Shown: positions 34,780 through 44,070 of the stretch, one piece after another
How the letters are laid out: the number at the start of each line of letters is the position of its first letter
Position numbering within the stretch: the first letter of the stretch is position 1
The notes under the pieces: generated by a model
Databases searched by the model: none
The model's input: the letters and a program-made list of their open reading frames with translations, nothing else
Told to the model about the DNA's origin: nothing
Assembly (NCBI GenBank): GCA_910588825.1
Contig: CAJURF010000003.1
Span: 29,828-93,827 of the forward strand
Direction: 5' to 3'
Length of the DNA: 64,000 nt
DNA from: an uncultured Lachnospiraceae bacterium
GTDB lineage: Bacteria; Bacillota; Clostridia; Lachnospirales; Lachnospiraceae
Translations under genes and position numbers: made by a program

Positions 34780-36459
34780 CTAATTTCCATAGTAAACAGC
34801 CATACACTCGTAAGCTGCAAGTGTGATGGTATCCTGGTTTTCCTCCCGGTTATAATTGGAAATCAACATCCTTCCATTTCTGCCTTTTAAGTCATCAGGA
34901 CTCTCAAATACAACCTCCCGGTCGGTAAAATTGCAGACTGTGAGAAGTTTTTCTTCTCCATAAGTACGTATATAAGCGTATATCTCCTCACTCTCCGGAA
35001 GCAGCAGCTCATAATCTCCGTACACAATAATATCATACTGCCTGCGCAGGGCAATTAATTTCTGATAATAGCAAAATACTGAATCCGGCCTGCCCATCTG
35101 CTCTTTGGCATTAATCTCTTTATAGTTAGGATTCACGCCAATCCAGGGAGTCCCTGTGGTAAACCCGGCCTGCCCGCTGTCGTCCCACTGCATGGGGGTC
35201 CGGGCATTGTCACGCCCTTTATAACAAATGTATTGGAACATTTCATCCGGGGAAATGATGCCTTTTTCCGTAAATTCCTGGTAGGCATGGATACTTTCAA
35301 TATCCCTGAATTCATCCAGTGAGGCAAAGGGATAATTGGTCATTCCCAGTTCCTCACCCTGGAAAATATAAGGCGTACCCTGAAGCATATGGAGACATGT
35401 ACCCAGCATTTTCGCTGACACTTCCCGATACTCAGGGCTGTCATTTCCCATACGGGAGAGCATCCGGGGCTGGTCGTGATTACACCAATACAGACTGTTC
35501 CATGCCTTCCCGTAGAGCTGTGTCTGCCATTTACTCATGACAGCTTTCAGCTGGGACAGCTTAATTTTCTTCAGGTTCCACTTAAATGTCTCCCCGCCGT
35601 CCAAGTCCATATGCTCAAACTGGAAAACCATATTCAATTCATGGCCAGAGGAAGACGCATATTTTTTTGCCTCTTCCACCGTAACACCGGAGCATTCTCC
35701 CACCGTAATCAGATCATATCTGGACAACACTTCCCGGTTCATTTCCTGCAGGAATTCATGTACTCTGGGACCGTTGGCGCAATAGGGACCGAAATCCCCA
35801 TAGCCGCTTTTTCCCACTGGCCCGTCCGGAAGCCCCGGAACCTTCGATATGAGACTGATCACATCCATGCGGAAACCGTCAATGCCCTTATCACACCACC
35901 AGCGCATCATCTCAAACACTTTTTTTCTGACAGAATCATTCTCCCAGTTCAAATCTGGCTGTTTTTTAGAAAACAAATGAAGATAGTACTGTTCTGTCTT
36001 CTCATCATACTCCCAGGCGGAACCGCCGAAACAGGCTCCCCAGTTGTTGGGCGCTCCCCCGCTTTTTCCGTCTCTCCAGATATAAAAATCACGATATGGA
36101 TTGTCTTTTGACCTGCGGCTTTCCACAAACCAAGGGTGTTCATCTGAAGTGTGATTTACCACCAGGTCCATCATAATTTTAATTCCCAGCGAATGGGCCT
36201 TTTCCAGCATACGGTCAAATGATTCCATAGTACCGAATTCACTCATAACCGCTTGATAATCACTGATATCGTATCCCATATCGTCATTGGGGGACTGGTA
36301 AACAGGACTCAGCCAGATTACATCAATCCCCAGTTCTTTTAAATACCACAGCTTCGACTCAATCCCGTCGAGATCACCGATTCCGTCCCCATTGCTGTCA
36401 CAAAAACTCCGGGGGTAAATCTGATATACTACGCTTTTCTTCCACCACTGTTCCTGCAT
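34780..36459 (-). CDS. GH13 alpha-glucosidase (oligo-1,6-glucosidase type)
   Basis: The 559-residue cytosolic enzyme begins with WWKKSVVYQIYPRSFCDSNG and has GH13 regions I-IV: MDLVVNHTSD, DGFRMDVISLI (nucleophile D), TVGECSG (acid/base E) and WCNHDQPR. The QIYPRSFCDSNGDGIGDLDG start places it in subfamily 31, which hydrolyses alpha-1,6 or alpha-1,4 glucosides such as isomaltose. I use the ATG at 36459, preceded by GAGG; an in-frame TTG at 36480 is weaker. It sits between mtaD and ahcY without an obvious metabolic tie. Confidence 0.92.
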   Translation of the reverse strand: MQEQWWKKSVVYQIYPRSFCDSNGDGIGDLDGIESKLWYLKELGIDVIWLSPVYQSPNDDMGYDISDYQAVMSEFGTMESFDRMLEKAHSLGIKIMMDLVVNHTSDEHPWFVESRRSKDNPYRDFYIWRDGKSGGAPNNWGACFGGSAWEYDEKTEQYYLHLFSKKQPDLNWENDSVRKKVFEMMRWWCDKGIDGFRMDVISLISKVPGLPDGPVGKSGYGDFGPYCANGPRVHEFLQEMNREVLSRYDLITVGECSGVTVEEAKKYASSSGHELNMVFQFEHMDLDGGETFKWNLKKIKLSQLKAVMSKWQTQLYGKAWNSLYWCNHDQPRMLSRMGNDSPEYREVSAKMLGTCLHMLQGTPYIFQGEELGMTNYPFASLDEFRDIESIHAYQEFTEKGIISPDEMFQYICYKGRDNARTPMQWDDSGQAGFTTGTPWIGVNPNYKEINAKEQMGRPDSVFCYYQKLIALRRQYDIIVYGDYELLLPESEEIYAYIRTYGEEKLLTVCNFTDREVVFESPDDLKGRNGRMLISNYNREENQDTITLAAYECMAVYYGN

Positions 36460-36496
36460 GTTTTCCTCACTATCCGCCAAAACCGGCTTATCTGTT

Positions 36497-37792
36497 TTAC
36501 GCTTTCGTCATTTTCAGCCTTCGGCATATTCTGGAAACCTCTGCATACACCCGCTCTTCATCCATAGTGAGCACTTTCCCGTTCTCCATGGTGATCTTAC
36601 CATCTATAATCACCAGTTCCACTTCTGAGCCGTTGGCAGAGTAGCACAGCCCTGCCAGCAGGTCATTTCCCGGCATCATGGAAGGTGTGTTCAGATTCAA
36701 AACCGCCAGATCTGCCTTTTTCCCCACTTGGATGGAACCCGTTTCTTTCTCCATCCCCAGTGCCTTCGCCCCCTGTATGGTGGCCATGCGGAAAATTTCC
36801 CGGGCGCTGACACAGTCTGCCTTCTGCCTGTTTCCTTTGTGAATCAGCGCCAGAAGATTCATCTCATGAAACATATTCAGGGCATTATTGCTGGCCGCGC
36901 CGTCTGTACCGATGCATACATTGATCCCTTTTGCCAGCATATCCGGCACAGGTGCAAATCCATTTCCCAGCTTCATATTGCTGGCCGGATTGGTGATCAC
37001 GCTCACCTGGCATTTTCTCAAAATATCCATATCCTCATCATCCACATGGACACAGTGGGCCGCAGCCGCCAGCCCCTCAAACAGACCTGCACGCTGGGCA
37101 AGAGCAATGGGGGAAACCCCATACTGTTTCCGGATATTTTCCACCTCGTTCACACTCTCCGATAGATGAATGTGTACTCCCATATGATTCCTGGCCGCCT
37201 CCTGGGCCACAATCTTCTGAAAATCCTCGTCACAGCTGTAGGGAGCATGGGGGCCCAGGAAAAATGTAAGCCTGGGACAGTCTTTCCAGGCTTCCTGTTC
37301 CTCATAGGCTTCCTTCAGGCGCACCTGCCCCGCCTCATTACCGCCGCTGCCCACCAGTCCCCGGGAAATCACTGCCCGCATACCGGACTCAGACACAGCC
37401 CGGGAAGTCTGATGGATGTGCATCTGCATATCAGAAAAACAGGTGGTGCCTGACTTCATCATCTCTAAAATGGCCAGACATGCGCCCCAGTACGCGTCTT
37501 CCGGCTCCAGCTTGTCCTCAATGGGTTCGATGTGCCCGAACAGCCAGTCCTCAAAAGTCAAGTCGTCTGCCACATTGCGCATAATTGCCATATAAGAATG
37601 GGTATGGGCGTTAATCAGTCCGGGAATAACCAGCCTGCCCTTCCCGTCAATCACCCGTTCTTCACAAAATCCTTTTGGCTCCTCCCCAATTCCCGCAATC
37701 CTGTCATCCTGCAGGTAAATATCGGTCTGGCAGACCATATCCTGCCCGTCCCTGGGAAGCACAGCCTGAATATCCTTTAATACAATTCCCAT
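36497..37792 (-). CDS. mtaD: 5-methylthioadenosine/S-adenosylhomocysteine deaminase
   Basis: This 431-residue amidohydrolase deaminates SAH, MTA or adenosine to the inosine forms. The metal-binding motifs are INAHTHSYMAIMRN, GVHIHLSESVNE, AHCVHVD and CIGTDGAASNN, and the length is typical of MtaD. It starts a same-strand run mtaD, alpha-glucosidase, ahcY, rpiB, cmpB-type. Together with AhcY it suggests active turnover of SAH from methylation. Another amidohydrolase such as guanine deaminase is less likely, given the FGHIEPIEDKLEPEDAYWGA segment. Confidence 0.88.
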   Translation of the reverse strand: MGIVLKDIQAVLPRDGQDMVCQTDIYLQDDRIAGIGEEPKGFCEERVIDGKGRLVIPGLINAHTHSYMAIMRNVADDLTFEDWLFGHIEPIEDKLEPEDAYWGACLAILEMMKSGTTCFSDMQMHIHQTSRAVSESGMRAVISRGLVGSGGNEAGQVRLKEAYEEQEAWKDCPRLTFFLGPHAPYSCDEDFQKIVAQEAARNHMGVHIHLSESVNEVENIRKQYGVSPIALAQRAGLFEGLAAAAHCVHVDDEDMDILRKCQVSVITNPASNMKLGNGFAPVPDMLAKGINVCIGTDGAASNNALNMFHEMNLLALIHKGNRQKADCVSAREIFRMATIQGAKALGMEKETGSIQVGKKADLAVLNLNTPSMMPGNDLLAGLCYSANGSEVELVIIDGKITMENGKVLTMDEERVYAEVSRICRRLKMTKA

Positions 37793-37833
37793 AAATATTC
37801 CTCCTGGTAAAAGTTTCAGCAGATTTTATTGTA

Positions 37834-38883
37834 TCACGGCGAAAGCGGAAACACAACATAGCCGGATGCAGACAATTCAAAGTTTTCCATCAGCCCATCT
37901 GTCACATATACCTGTTTTTTTTCATCCACAAAAATCCCTTCCGCATGATACTTTTCTAAAAGCTCTGCCCCTTTTTCCATTCCCAGGACGAAACAGGCAG
38001 TAGAAAGCCCGTCGCTGATAAGCCCGTCCCGTCCCACTACTGTTGCTGAAATCAGTCCCGCATCTGCCGGATACCCCGTAAAGGGGTCCAGGATATGATG
38101 ATACCGCCTTTCCTCCTGGATAAAATACTTTTCGTAGTCCCCGGAAGTGGATACATATGTTTCCCCCTCCAGATTGAGTATCCCCAGCAGTTCCTCCTGC
38201 CCTCCCCGTGGGTCACGCACTGCTACTTTCCAGGGAGATTGATCCGGCTTGCTGCCCAGGGTAAAGACACTGCCGCCCACTGCAACTACCGCCCCCTGAA
38301 CCTGGGAATCTTTTTGCAGAAACTCTGCCGCCTCATCACAGCCAATGCCCTTTCCCACAGCCCCCAGATCAATGGCAGCTCCTTCTTCCAGCTCCACCTG
38401 AGGCGTACCGTCGTTACTGAGATGTATCTTCTCATAACCGCTTTCCTTCAAATACTGTTTGATTTTCTTCCTGCTGGGAACCTGAGGATTTTCTGCCTCC
38501 ACATCCCACAGTCTGGTGAGCTGTCCCATGGTGGGATCAAAGGCACCTCCACTGTCCCGGGAAAGCTGCAGAGTTTCTTCCAGATATTCCATGGTTCTGC
38601 TGTTCACCGCTGCGGCGCCCTGCCCCGCCTGAAGATTTGCCTTTCCGATATCCGAATCTTCCTCTCTCCAGGAAAGATACTTATCCTCTGTCTGTGTCAA
38701 AAGCTCCAAAACCGAAGAAGCAGGATTTTCACCTGTGGTATAAATAGTCTGTGTGACCAGCGTCCCCATGGCTGTGCTGCTTAAATTATAGACTTCCGGC
38801 TCCCGGACAGATTCTCCTGAACATCCGCCTGCCATCACACCCATTACCAGGGAAAATACTAATATTGATAATTTTTTCTTCAT
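37834..38883 (-). CDS. apbE: FAD:protein FMN transferase (ApbE), lipoprotein
   Basis: ApbE attaches FMN to a threonine in Rnf/Nqr-type subunits and other FMN-binding proteins. The 349-residue protein has a lipoprotein signal with the lipobox MAGGC (C21), the AMGTLVTQTIYT region, the FDPTMGQLTRLWDV segment and AIDLGAVGKGIGCDEAA, plus TSGDYEKYF and DPFTGYP. It is transcribed divergently from the NusG-II/Gx pair; this trio is a common grouping in Clostridia and points to an FMN-bearing membrane redox protein elsewhere in the genome. Confidence 0.93.
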   Translation of the reverse strand: MKKKLSILVFSLVMGVMAGGCSGESVREPEVYNLSSTAMGTLVTQTIYTTGENPASSVLELLTQTEDKYLSWREEDSDIGKANLQAGQGAAAVNSRTMEYLEETLQLSRDSGGAFDPTMGQLTRLWDVEAENPQVPSRKKIKQYLKESGYEKIHLSNDGTPQVELEEGAAIDLGAVGKGIGCDEAAEFLQKDSQVQGAVVAVGGSVFTLGSKPDQSPWKVAVRDPRGGQEELLGILNLEGETYVSTSGDYEKYFIQEERRYHHILDPFTGYPADAGLISATVVGRDGLISDGLSTACFVLGMEKGAELLEKYHAEGIFVDEKKQVYVTDGLMENFELSASGYVVFPLSP

Positions 38884-38960
38884 AAAAATCCGTACTCCTC
38901 AAAAAAGCTCTATTGTCTTTTACCTGTACTTATGCTAAACTAACTCATAATTGAATTTTC

Positions 38961-38970
38961 AAACACGCTC
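38961..38970. repeat. Single end of the MITE-like repeat
   Basis: AAACACGCTC, preceded by GAATTTTC, resembles the right end of the compact copy at 59940-59968. It lies in the divergent intergenic space between apbE and the NusG-II gene. Confidence 0.35.
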
Positions 38971-39051
38971 CAGATCGTCAAAAATCCGTTTTCATTGATA
39001 AGATAATTGGCGGCCGGTCATCCAATATATTTGTAAGGAAAGGAGATTGAC

Positions 39052-39459
39052 ATGAAATTTTTGAAAGGTTTCCTATCTGATAAAAAAGCACTCTGCCTGA
39101 CTTTGGCCGTACTGGCCGTTTTTTTTGCGGCAGCGGCAGCCATATGGATACAGGCTCGTTCTTCTTCCCAGGGGAAAACAGCAGCGATTTACCAAGACGG
39201 CCAGCTTCTGCGCCGCATCCCGCTCACCGATAAATCGGAAGAATCTATAAAGATTAAAAGCAGCAGCGGAGGTTATAACACCATCCAGACTGCCGGTGGA
39301 AAAATCGGCATCACCGCCGCCGACTGCCCTGACAAACTGTGCGTAAAGATGGGCATGATTTCGTCCACAGGCTGTCCCATCAGCTGTCTCCCCCATAAAC
39401 TGGTCATACAAATCGAAGACGCAAAGGAGGAGTCCCCCATAGATGCCACCACAAGATAA
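39052..39459 (+). CDS. NusG domain II-containing protein
   Basis: The 135-residue protein has one N-terminal membrane segment (LCLTLAVLAVFFAAAAAIWI) and an extracellular NusG_II-type domain ending in a cysteine cluster, CPDKLCVKMGMISSTGCPIS followed by CLPHKLVI. The family is found near ApbE and FMN-binding protein genes; its function is not established. AAGGAG lies eight bases before the ATG. It overlaps the Gx transporter gene by 17 bases. Confidence 0.85.
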   Translation: MKFLKGFLSDKKALCLTLAVLAVFFAAAAAIWIQARSSSQGKTAAIYQDGQLLRRIPLTDKSEESIKIKSSSGGYNTIQTAGGKIGITAADCPDKLCVKMGMISSTGCPISCLPHKLVIQIEDAKEESPIDATTR

Positions 39460-39979
39460 CCACACACAGAAAACCAATGTAAAAAAAATGACTCTGCTGG
39501 CCCTGTACACCACCATCGCCCTGACTATCTTCACCGTGGAATCTCTAATTCCCCCGCCGATACCGCTGCCTGGCGTCAAACTGGGGCTTTCTAACATTGT
39601 CACCTTGTGGCTTTTGATGCACACGAAGGCCCGGGACGCCCTGCTGGTGCTGTTGGCGCGGATTGTTCTGTCTTCCTTTTTTGCAGGGCAGATGATTTCC
39701 CTGATGTACAGCCTGGCGGGGGGAATTCTCTGCTTTCTGATGATGGCCCTGCTCTTTCGCCTTCTGGGAAATCAATATGTGGTTTTTATCAGCATATTCG
39801 GCGCCCTGTTCCACAACCTGGGACAAATCACTGCTGCCATTGCCATCACCCAGCTCCCGTCCATGCTGGCCTACCTTCCGGCTCTGGCCATCAGCGGCAT
39901 TGTCACCGGAACTTTTACCGGGTTGTGTGCTTTCTATCTGAAACGTCATCTGCCGCCCCGGACTGCCTGGCCGTTATAA
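39443..39979 (+). CDS. Gx transporter family protein (HepS-I-like)
   Basis: The 178-residue membrane protein has about five membrane segments and the family start LALYTTIALTIFTVESLIPP and PLPGVKLGLSNIVTLW. These proteins are annotated either as heptaprenyl diphosphate synthase component I or as an ECF-type S component; the hydrophobicity favours a transporter. It overlaps the NusG-II gene, with AAAGGAGGAG ahead of the ATG, so the two are coupled. Confidence 0.85.
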   Translation: MPPQDNHTQKTNVKKMTLLALYTTIALTIFTVESLIPPPIPLPGVKLGLSNIVTLWLLMHTKARDALLVLLARIVLSSFFAGQMISLMYSLAGGILCFLMMALLFRLLGNQYVVFISIFGALFHNLGQITAAIAITQLPSMLAYLPALAISGIVTGTFTGLCAFYLKRHLPPRTAWPL

Positions 39980-39988
39980 AGAACTGTT

Positions 39989-41005
39989 TTAGAATCCCCC
40001 GTACTGCTGTAAAAAAGAAAAAACAGTCCCATAGTAAGCATCCGGGTCTGTATAATTTGACAGCCCATGGCCTGCCCCGGGAACTGTCAGCAGTTCTTTC
40101 GGCCCTCCTGCCTGTTCATACAATTCATAGACCATAGATAACGGCACAAAATCGTCTGCCTCTCCATGAATAAACAAGATGGGGAGGCTGCTTTTTTTCA
40201 CCTGTTCCAGTGCCGAAGCAGTCAGAAGGCTGTAGCCTCCCCGCAGCTGGAATATGATATTTGTCTCATACAAAATGGGAAACGGCCCGGTTCCATACCA
40301 ATCTTTCAGCTTCTGGCTGAAAATATCCCAGACACTGGTATAAGCACAGTCGGATACCACTGCTTTCACCTGTTTGGGAAGATCTTCCCCGGCTGTCATC
40401 AGAGCCGCCGCCCCGCCCATAGACTGGCCATGCAGAACGATCTCCGCCTGGCTGTCTCGGGAAAGAATATACTCAATCCACTGTATCAAATCCAGCCGGT
40501 CCGTCCATCCCATACCTATAAAATCCCCCTGGCTTTCCCCATGGCAACGCAGATCCGGTGAGAGCACCCACCAGCCTCTGGTTCCATATTCCGCGCCTAT
40601 GTACTCCATCTCCTCTTTCTTCCCGGTATAACCATAACCGTGAAGAAGCAATGCCCAGCGGTGCTGTTTCTTACTGCCGGAATAGACGCTGGCCTGCAGC
40701 TGATATCCATCTTCAGAAACCAGAGATACTGGCTCCGTCTCCACTTCAGCCAGCCAGACTTCTTTTTTCTCATAGGCCTTCAGCATATTTTCCTGGGTCT
40801 GGTCATCCACCACATAAGAAGCCTCCACATCCGCCTCCACACTGGCATAGGCATCGTTATCCCAGATACTCTCCTTGGGCCTGCACAATGCCATATCGAT
40901 CAAAACATTACTCACCCAGCAGGAAGCCGCTGCTGCTGCCAGACACAGACCGGCCAGGAGGAGTAACATAGCTTTTTTCCATTTCATCTTTCTGTGCTTT
41001 TTCAT
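39989..41005 (-). CDS. Alpha/beta hydrolase, membrane-anchored
   Basis: The 338-residue protein has one N-terminal membrane segment (AMLLLLAGLCLAAAAASCW) and an extracellular alpha/beta hydrolase domain with nucleophile elbow HGQSMGGAAAL, acid in LFIHGEADDFVP and histidine in GAGHGLSN. It resembles YqkD-like surface esterases. I use the ATG at 41005 (MKKHRKMKWKK), which has GGAG upstream. The substrate is unknown. It converges with the Gx transporter gene. Confidence 0.85.
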   Translation of the reverse strand: MKKHRKMKWKKAMLLLLAGLCLAAAAASCWVSNVLIDMALCRPKESIWDNDAYASVEADVEASYVVDDQTQENMLKAYEKKEVWLAEVETEPVSLVSEDGYQLQASVYSGSKKQHRWALLLHGYGYTGKKEEMEYIGAEYGTRGWWVLSPDLRCHGESQGDFIGMGWTDRLDLIQWIEYILSRDSQAEIVLHGQSMGGAAALMTAGEDLPKQVKAVVSDCAYTSVWDIFSQKLKDWYGTGPFPILYETNIIFQLRGGYSLLTASALEQVKKSSLPILFIHGEADDFVPLSMVYELYEQAGGPKELLTVPGAGHGLSNYTDPDAYYGTVFSFLQQYGGF

Positions 41006-41079
41006 CCTATCTGTTCTCCACCGCGTTTGTAACAAAAGATGGTTCTATTATAAAATGCCATCTATGTAAAAGCAACCAT

Positions 41080-41193
41080 TTCCCAAATGAAAATGATACC
41101 AATTACGTGGAGCCGGATATCTTCGTCATCTGCGGCCCTGGCAAATTAAATGATAAAAGATGCACAGGGCCGCCTGACTGGGTAATTGAAGTT
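41080..41193 (+). pseudogene. Uma2-family (DUF820) nuclease remnant
   Basis: Plus-strand codons from 41080 read FPNENDTNYVEPDIFVICGP, then GKLNDKRCTGPPDWVIEV, which matches the core of Uma2-type PD-(D/E)XK proteins, where the PDxxVxC and DWVIEV parts hold the active site. Stops bound it on both sides, and it runs into the end of the permease gene, so it is a remnant of about 38 codons. Confidence 0.75.
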
Positions 41194-43183
41194 ATTCATT
41201 CACAATCTTATAATACATTCTTGCCGTCAAAATATAAATAGCTGCATACACCAGTGCAAAACACCCAATTGCAGCCAGTGTACAAGTCACAAACAGCCCA
41301 GTATTATACAAGCTAAACATCTTCATAATCCGCCGCACCAGAGGAAAGGCAAATCCAATATGCATAACAGCAGTCAGAAGCGGAAGAAAGAAAACCATAA
41401 GGATCTGGCTGCTGATGGTTCTGGCCACTTCTCTCTTGCTCATACCCACCTTCTGCATAATTTCAAATTTTTGACGGTCATCGTACCCCTCGGAAATCTG
41501 TTTATAATAGATAATCAAAGCCGTAGCCATCAGAAACAGCAGCCCCAGGAGAATCCCCAGGAAAAACAAACTCCCATACAGACTGTAAAAAGATGCCCGG
41601 TTGAGCTGTCTGCCATCCACATACACATAAGCCAAATCGGAAACCGCCCCGTTCATCCGGATTCCCAGCTGATTTTCTGCATCCTCAAACTTTTCTGAAC
41701 TGCCGGATAAATTATATGACTTCTGATATGTGAGCATTTCCTCTTTGGTTGTCTCTCTCTGGATGCTTTTTACTGTCTCCACGCTGTCCATGATCAGGTA
41801 ATACGTTTTAATCATGGGCTCAGACACCTTGCTCTCTGCAAATAATTCCGGCAGCTCCTCTGCAACTTTCCATTCTCTGCCTGCCAAAGACACTTTTTTC
41901 CTTCCATCCATGCCTTTTTTGTTGACAAAAAACAGGATCTGATCCGGGTCCAGGCTCCGTTCTTCTCCCGTGGCAGCATTATAATCTTCCAGCGGAACCA
42001 ATACCACCCCTGCCATCTGGTCTTCCTCTGCAAGAACCTGCCCCATTTCTTCTGACACAATGTCCATTTGTTCTCCCTGAACCACTGCTGCAAAATTGGC
42101 AGTTCTCCAGCTCACAGGATCCTTCATCTGAAGGTTTTCTTCGTCCAGCAGCTGCTTTTCTATTTCCTGAAGCCGGGCCCATTGTTTTTCATCAATATCA
42201 TAAGCAGATATGGACACTTCTTTTGGATATCTTCCCTTCAGAATCTCCTCCCGTCCAATGTACAGACACACTGTAGTTGCAGTCATCAGCAGGACTCCAG
42301 TGGACAAAATGCAGATATTCGCCAGCCCTGCGGCATTTTGTTTCATACGGTAGATCATGCCGGATACCGCTGTAAAATGGCTGGTCTGGTAATAAAACTT
42401 TTTACATTTCTGTAATAATTTCAATACTGCCACACTAACTGCTATAAACAGACAGTATGTGCCCGCCATCACCAGCAGTACTGCAATTAAAAAATTTCCC
42501 AGAGCGTCCAAGATGGATGTGGTGGTGACGGCAATCCAGTATCCCACTCCCAGACATACTACCCCCGCTGCCGCCAGCAGCCATCTGGTTTTCGGCTCTT
42601 TCTCACCCACACTGCTGCCCTTTAGAAGCTCTGCCGGACTGGCCATGTGGACCTGGCGCAGATTATTGAGACAGGACAGAAGAAAAATCACTGCAAAAAG
42701 AGCCCCTGTCATGCAGACAGATTCCACTGGCACATAAAACCCCAGCTGCACTGGAAGACACAGCAGCTTCAGCAGTACCAGAAAGATCAGCTTGCTCCCC
42801 AGTATCCCCAGCAGAATGCCTCCCGTCAGACTGCATACAGCATTAATCAGTGTCTCCCACATCAGCACCCAGCCGATATGCCTTTTCTCCATACCCAGAA
42901 TATTATATAACCCCAGCTCCTTTTGCCGGCGTTTCGTGAGAAAACTGTTGGTATATATAAGAAAAATAAAAGAAAAAATGGCGATGACGCATGTGCCCAT
43001 ATTCAGGATGAGCACCAGATTCCCGCCTTCCGGAACCTGTTCCATTCCTGGATTGTGAGCGAGAAAACTCATAAAATAAAACATCGTCACGGAACAGATG
43101 CAGGTGAGCAGATAGGGAAGACAGGTCTTACGGTTTTTCTTCAGATTCTGCAGCGCCAGGTTCAGATAAAGTCCTTTATTCAT
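41192..43183 (-). CDS. BceB-like ABC transporter permease (FtsX domain)
   Basis: The 663-residue protein has ten membrane segments with a large extracellular domain (about 290-520) between segments seven and eight, the layout of BceB/VraG/YtsD permeases that sense or resist antimicrobial peptides. FtsX-type regions frame it, and NSFLTKRRQKELGLYNILGM is typical. No BceRS two-component system is next to it. The start at 43183 (ATG) follows AGGTGG and overlaps the ATPase stop. Confidence 0.88.
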   Translation of the reverse strand: MNKGLYLNLALQNLKKNRKTCLPYLLTCICSVTMFYFMSFLAHNPGMEQVPEGGNLVLILNMGTCVIAIFSFIFLIYTNSFLTKRRQKELGLYNILGMEKRHIGWVLMWETLINAVCSLTGGILLGILGSKLIFLVLLKLLCLPVQLGFYVPVESVCMTGALFAVIFLLSCLNNLRQVHMASPAELLKGSSVGEKEPKTRWLLAAAGVVCLGVGYWIAVTTTSILDALGNFLIAVLLVMAGTYCLFIAVSVAVLKLLQKCKKFYYQTSHFTAVSGMIYRMKQNAAGLANICILSTGVLLMTATTVCLYIGREEILKGRYPKEVSISAYDIDEKQWARLQEIEKQLLDEENLQMKDPVSWRTANFAAVVQGEQMDIVSEEMGQVLAEEDQMAGVVLVPLEDYNAATGEERSLDPDQILFFVNKKGMDGRKKVSLAGREWKVAEELPELFAESKVSEPMIKTYYLIMDSVETVKSIQRETTKEEMLTYQKSYNLSGSSEKFEDAENQLGIRMNGAVSDLAYVYVDGRQLNRASFYSLYGSLFFLGILLGLLFLMATALIIYYKQISEGYDDRQKFEIMQKVGMSKREVARTISSQILMVFFLPLLTAVMHIGFAFPLVRRIMKMFSLYNTGLFVTCTLAAIGCFALVYAAIYILTARMYYKIVNE

Positions 43184-43943
43184 AATGCTCACCACCTGTC
43201 GCCAATATGGTCTGGGTATCGGAAATCATCGTGTACATTTCCTCGTTTTTCCTGTGCCCACGGTAAATCTGATGGAACACTTCCCCATCTTTAATAAATA
43301 AAACACGTTTCGCCCGGCTGGCCGCCATAACGCTGTGAGTCACCATTAAAATAGTCTGTCCCTTATGGTTAATGTCCTGGAACACAGACAGCAGATCCCC
43401 CGCCGCCCGGGAGTCCAAAGCTCCGGTGGGCTCATCTGCCAAAAGCAGCTGGGGCCCAGTGATCAGCGCCCGCGCCACTGCCGCCCGCTGTTTCTGGCCT
43501 CCGGATACTTCATAAGGAAATTTTCCCAGTATTTCGTGGATTCTCAGCTGCTGGGCCAGGGGATGCAGCTTGCTTTTCATCGTCTGATAAGACTCCCCGG
43601 CCAGCACCAGCGGCAGAAAAATATTGTCTTGAATATTAAACGTATCCAGCAGATTAAAATCCTGAAAGACAAATCCCAGATTCTTTCTCCGGTATGCCGC
43701 AAGGTCCTTTTCTTTAATCAGCGATAAACTTTTTCCGTTTAGCAGCACCTTGCCCCTGGTGGGTTTATCCAATGCAGCCAGAATATTCAGCAGCGTAGTC
43801 TTACCGGAACCGCTCTCTCCCATAATGGCCACATAATCACCCTCGTCCACCTGAAAACTCACATCCGCGAGAGCCTGCACCTGATTTCCGCCGAAACGGG
43901 TGGTATAAATCTTCTGTACATGTTCTACTTCCAACAATGACAT
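43176..43943 (-). CDS. BceA-like ABC transporter ATP-binding protein
   Basis: The 255-residue ATPase has Walker A GESGSGKTT, signature VSGGQKQRAAVARAL and Walker B LLLADEPTGALDS, as in the MacB/BceA group. It partners with the FtsX-type permease encoded directly downstream, with an eight-base overlap of the two genes. A bacitracin or lantibiotic-type peptide response is likely for the family but not shown here. Confidence 0.9.
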   Translation of the reverse strand: MSLLEVEHVQKIYTTRFGGNQVQALADVSFQVDEGDYVAIMGESGSGKTTLLNILAALDKPTRGKVLLNGKSLSLIKEKDLAAYRRKNLGFVFQDFNLLDTFNIQDNIFLPLVLAGESYQTMKSKLHPLAQQLRIHEILGKFPYEVSGGQKQRAAVARALITGPQLLLADEPTGALDSRAAGDLLSVFQDINHKGQTILMVTHSVMAASRAKRVLFIKDGEVFHQIYRGHRKNEEMYTMISDTQTILATGGEHYE

Positions 43944-44070
43944 GTTTGATTCCTCCTAATCATTCACTTGTTGGGTACAGTATAACAAAGGAGACGGCCT
44001 GCTGCCTTAACTATGGCTTACAAATCCTCATAGATGTCTTACAGTTTTGTAAGGAACTATTATAAAAAAT

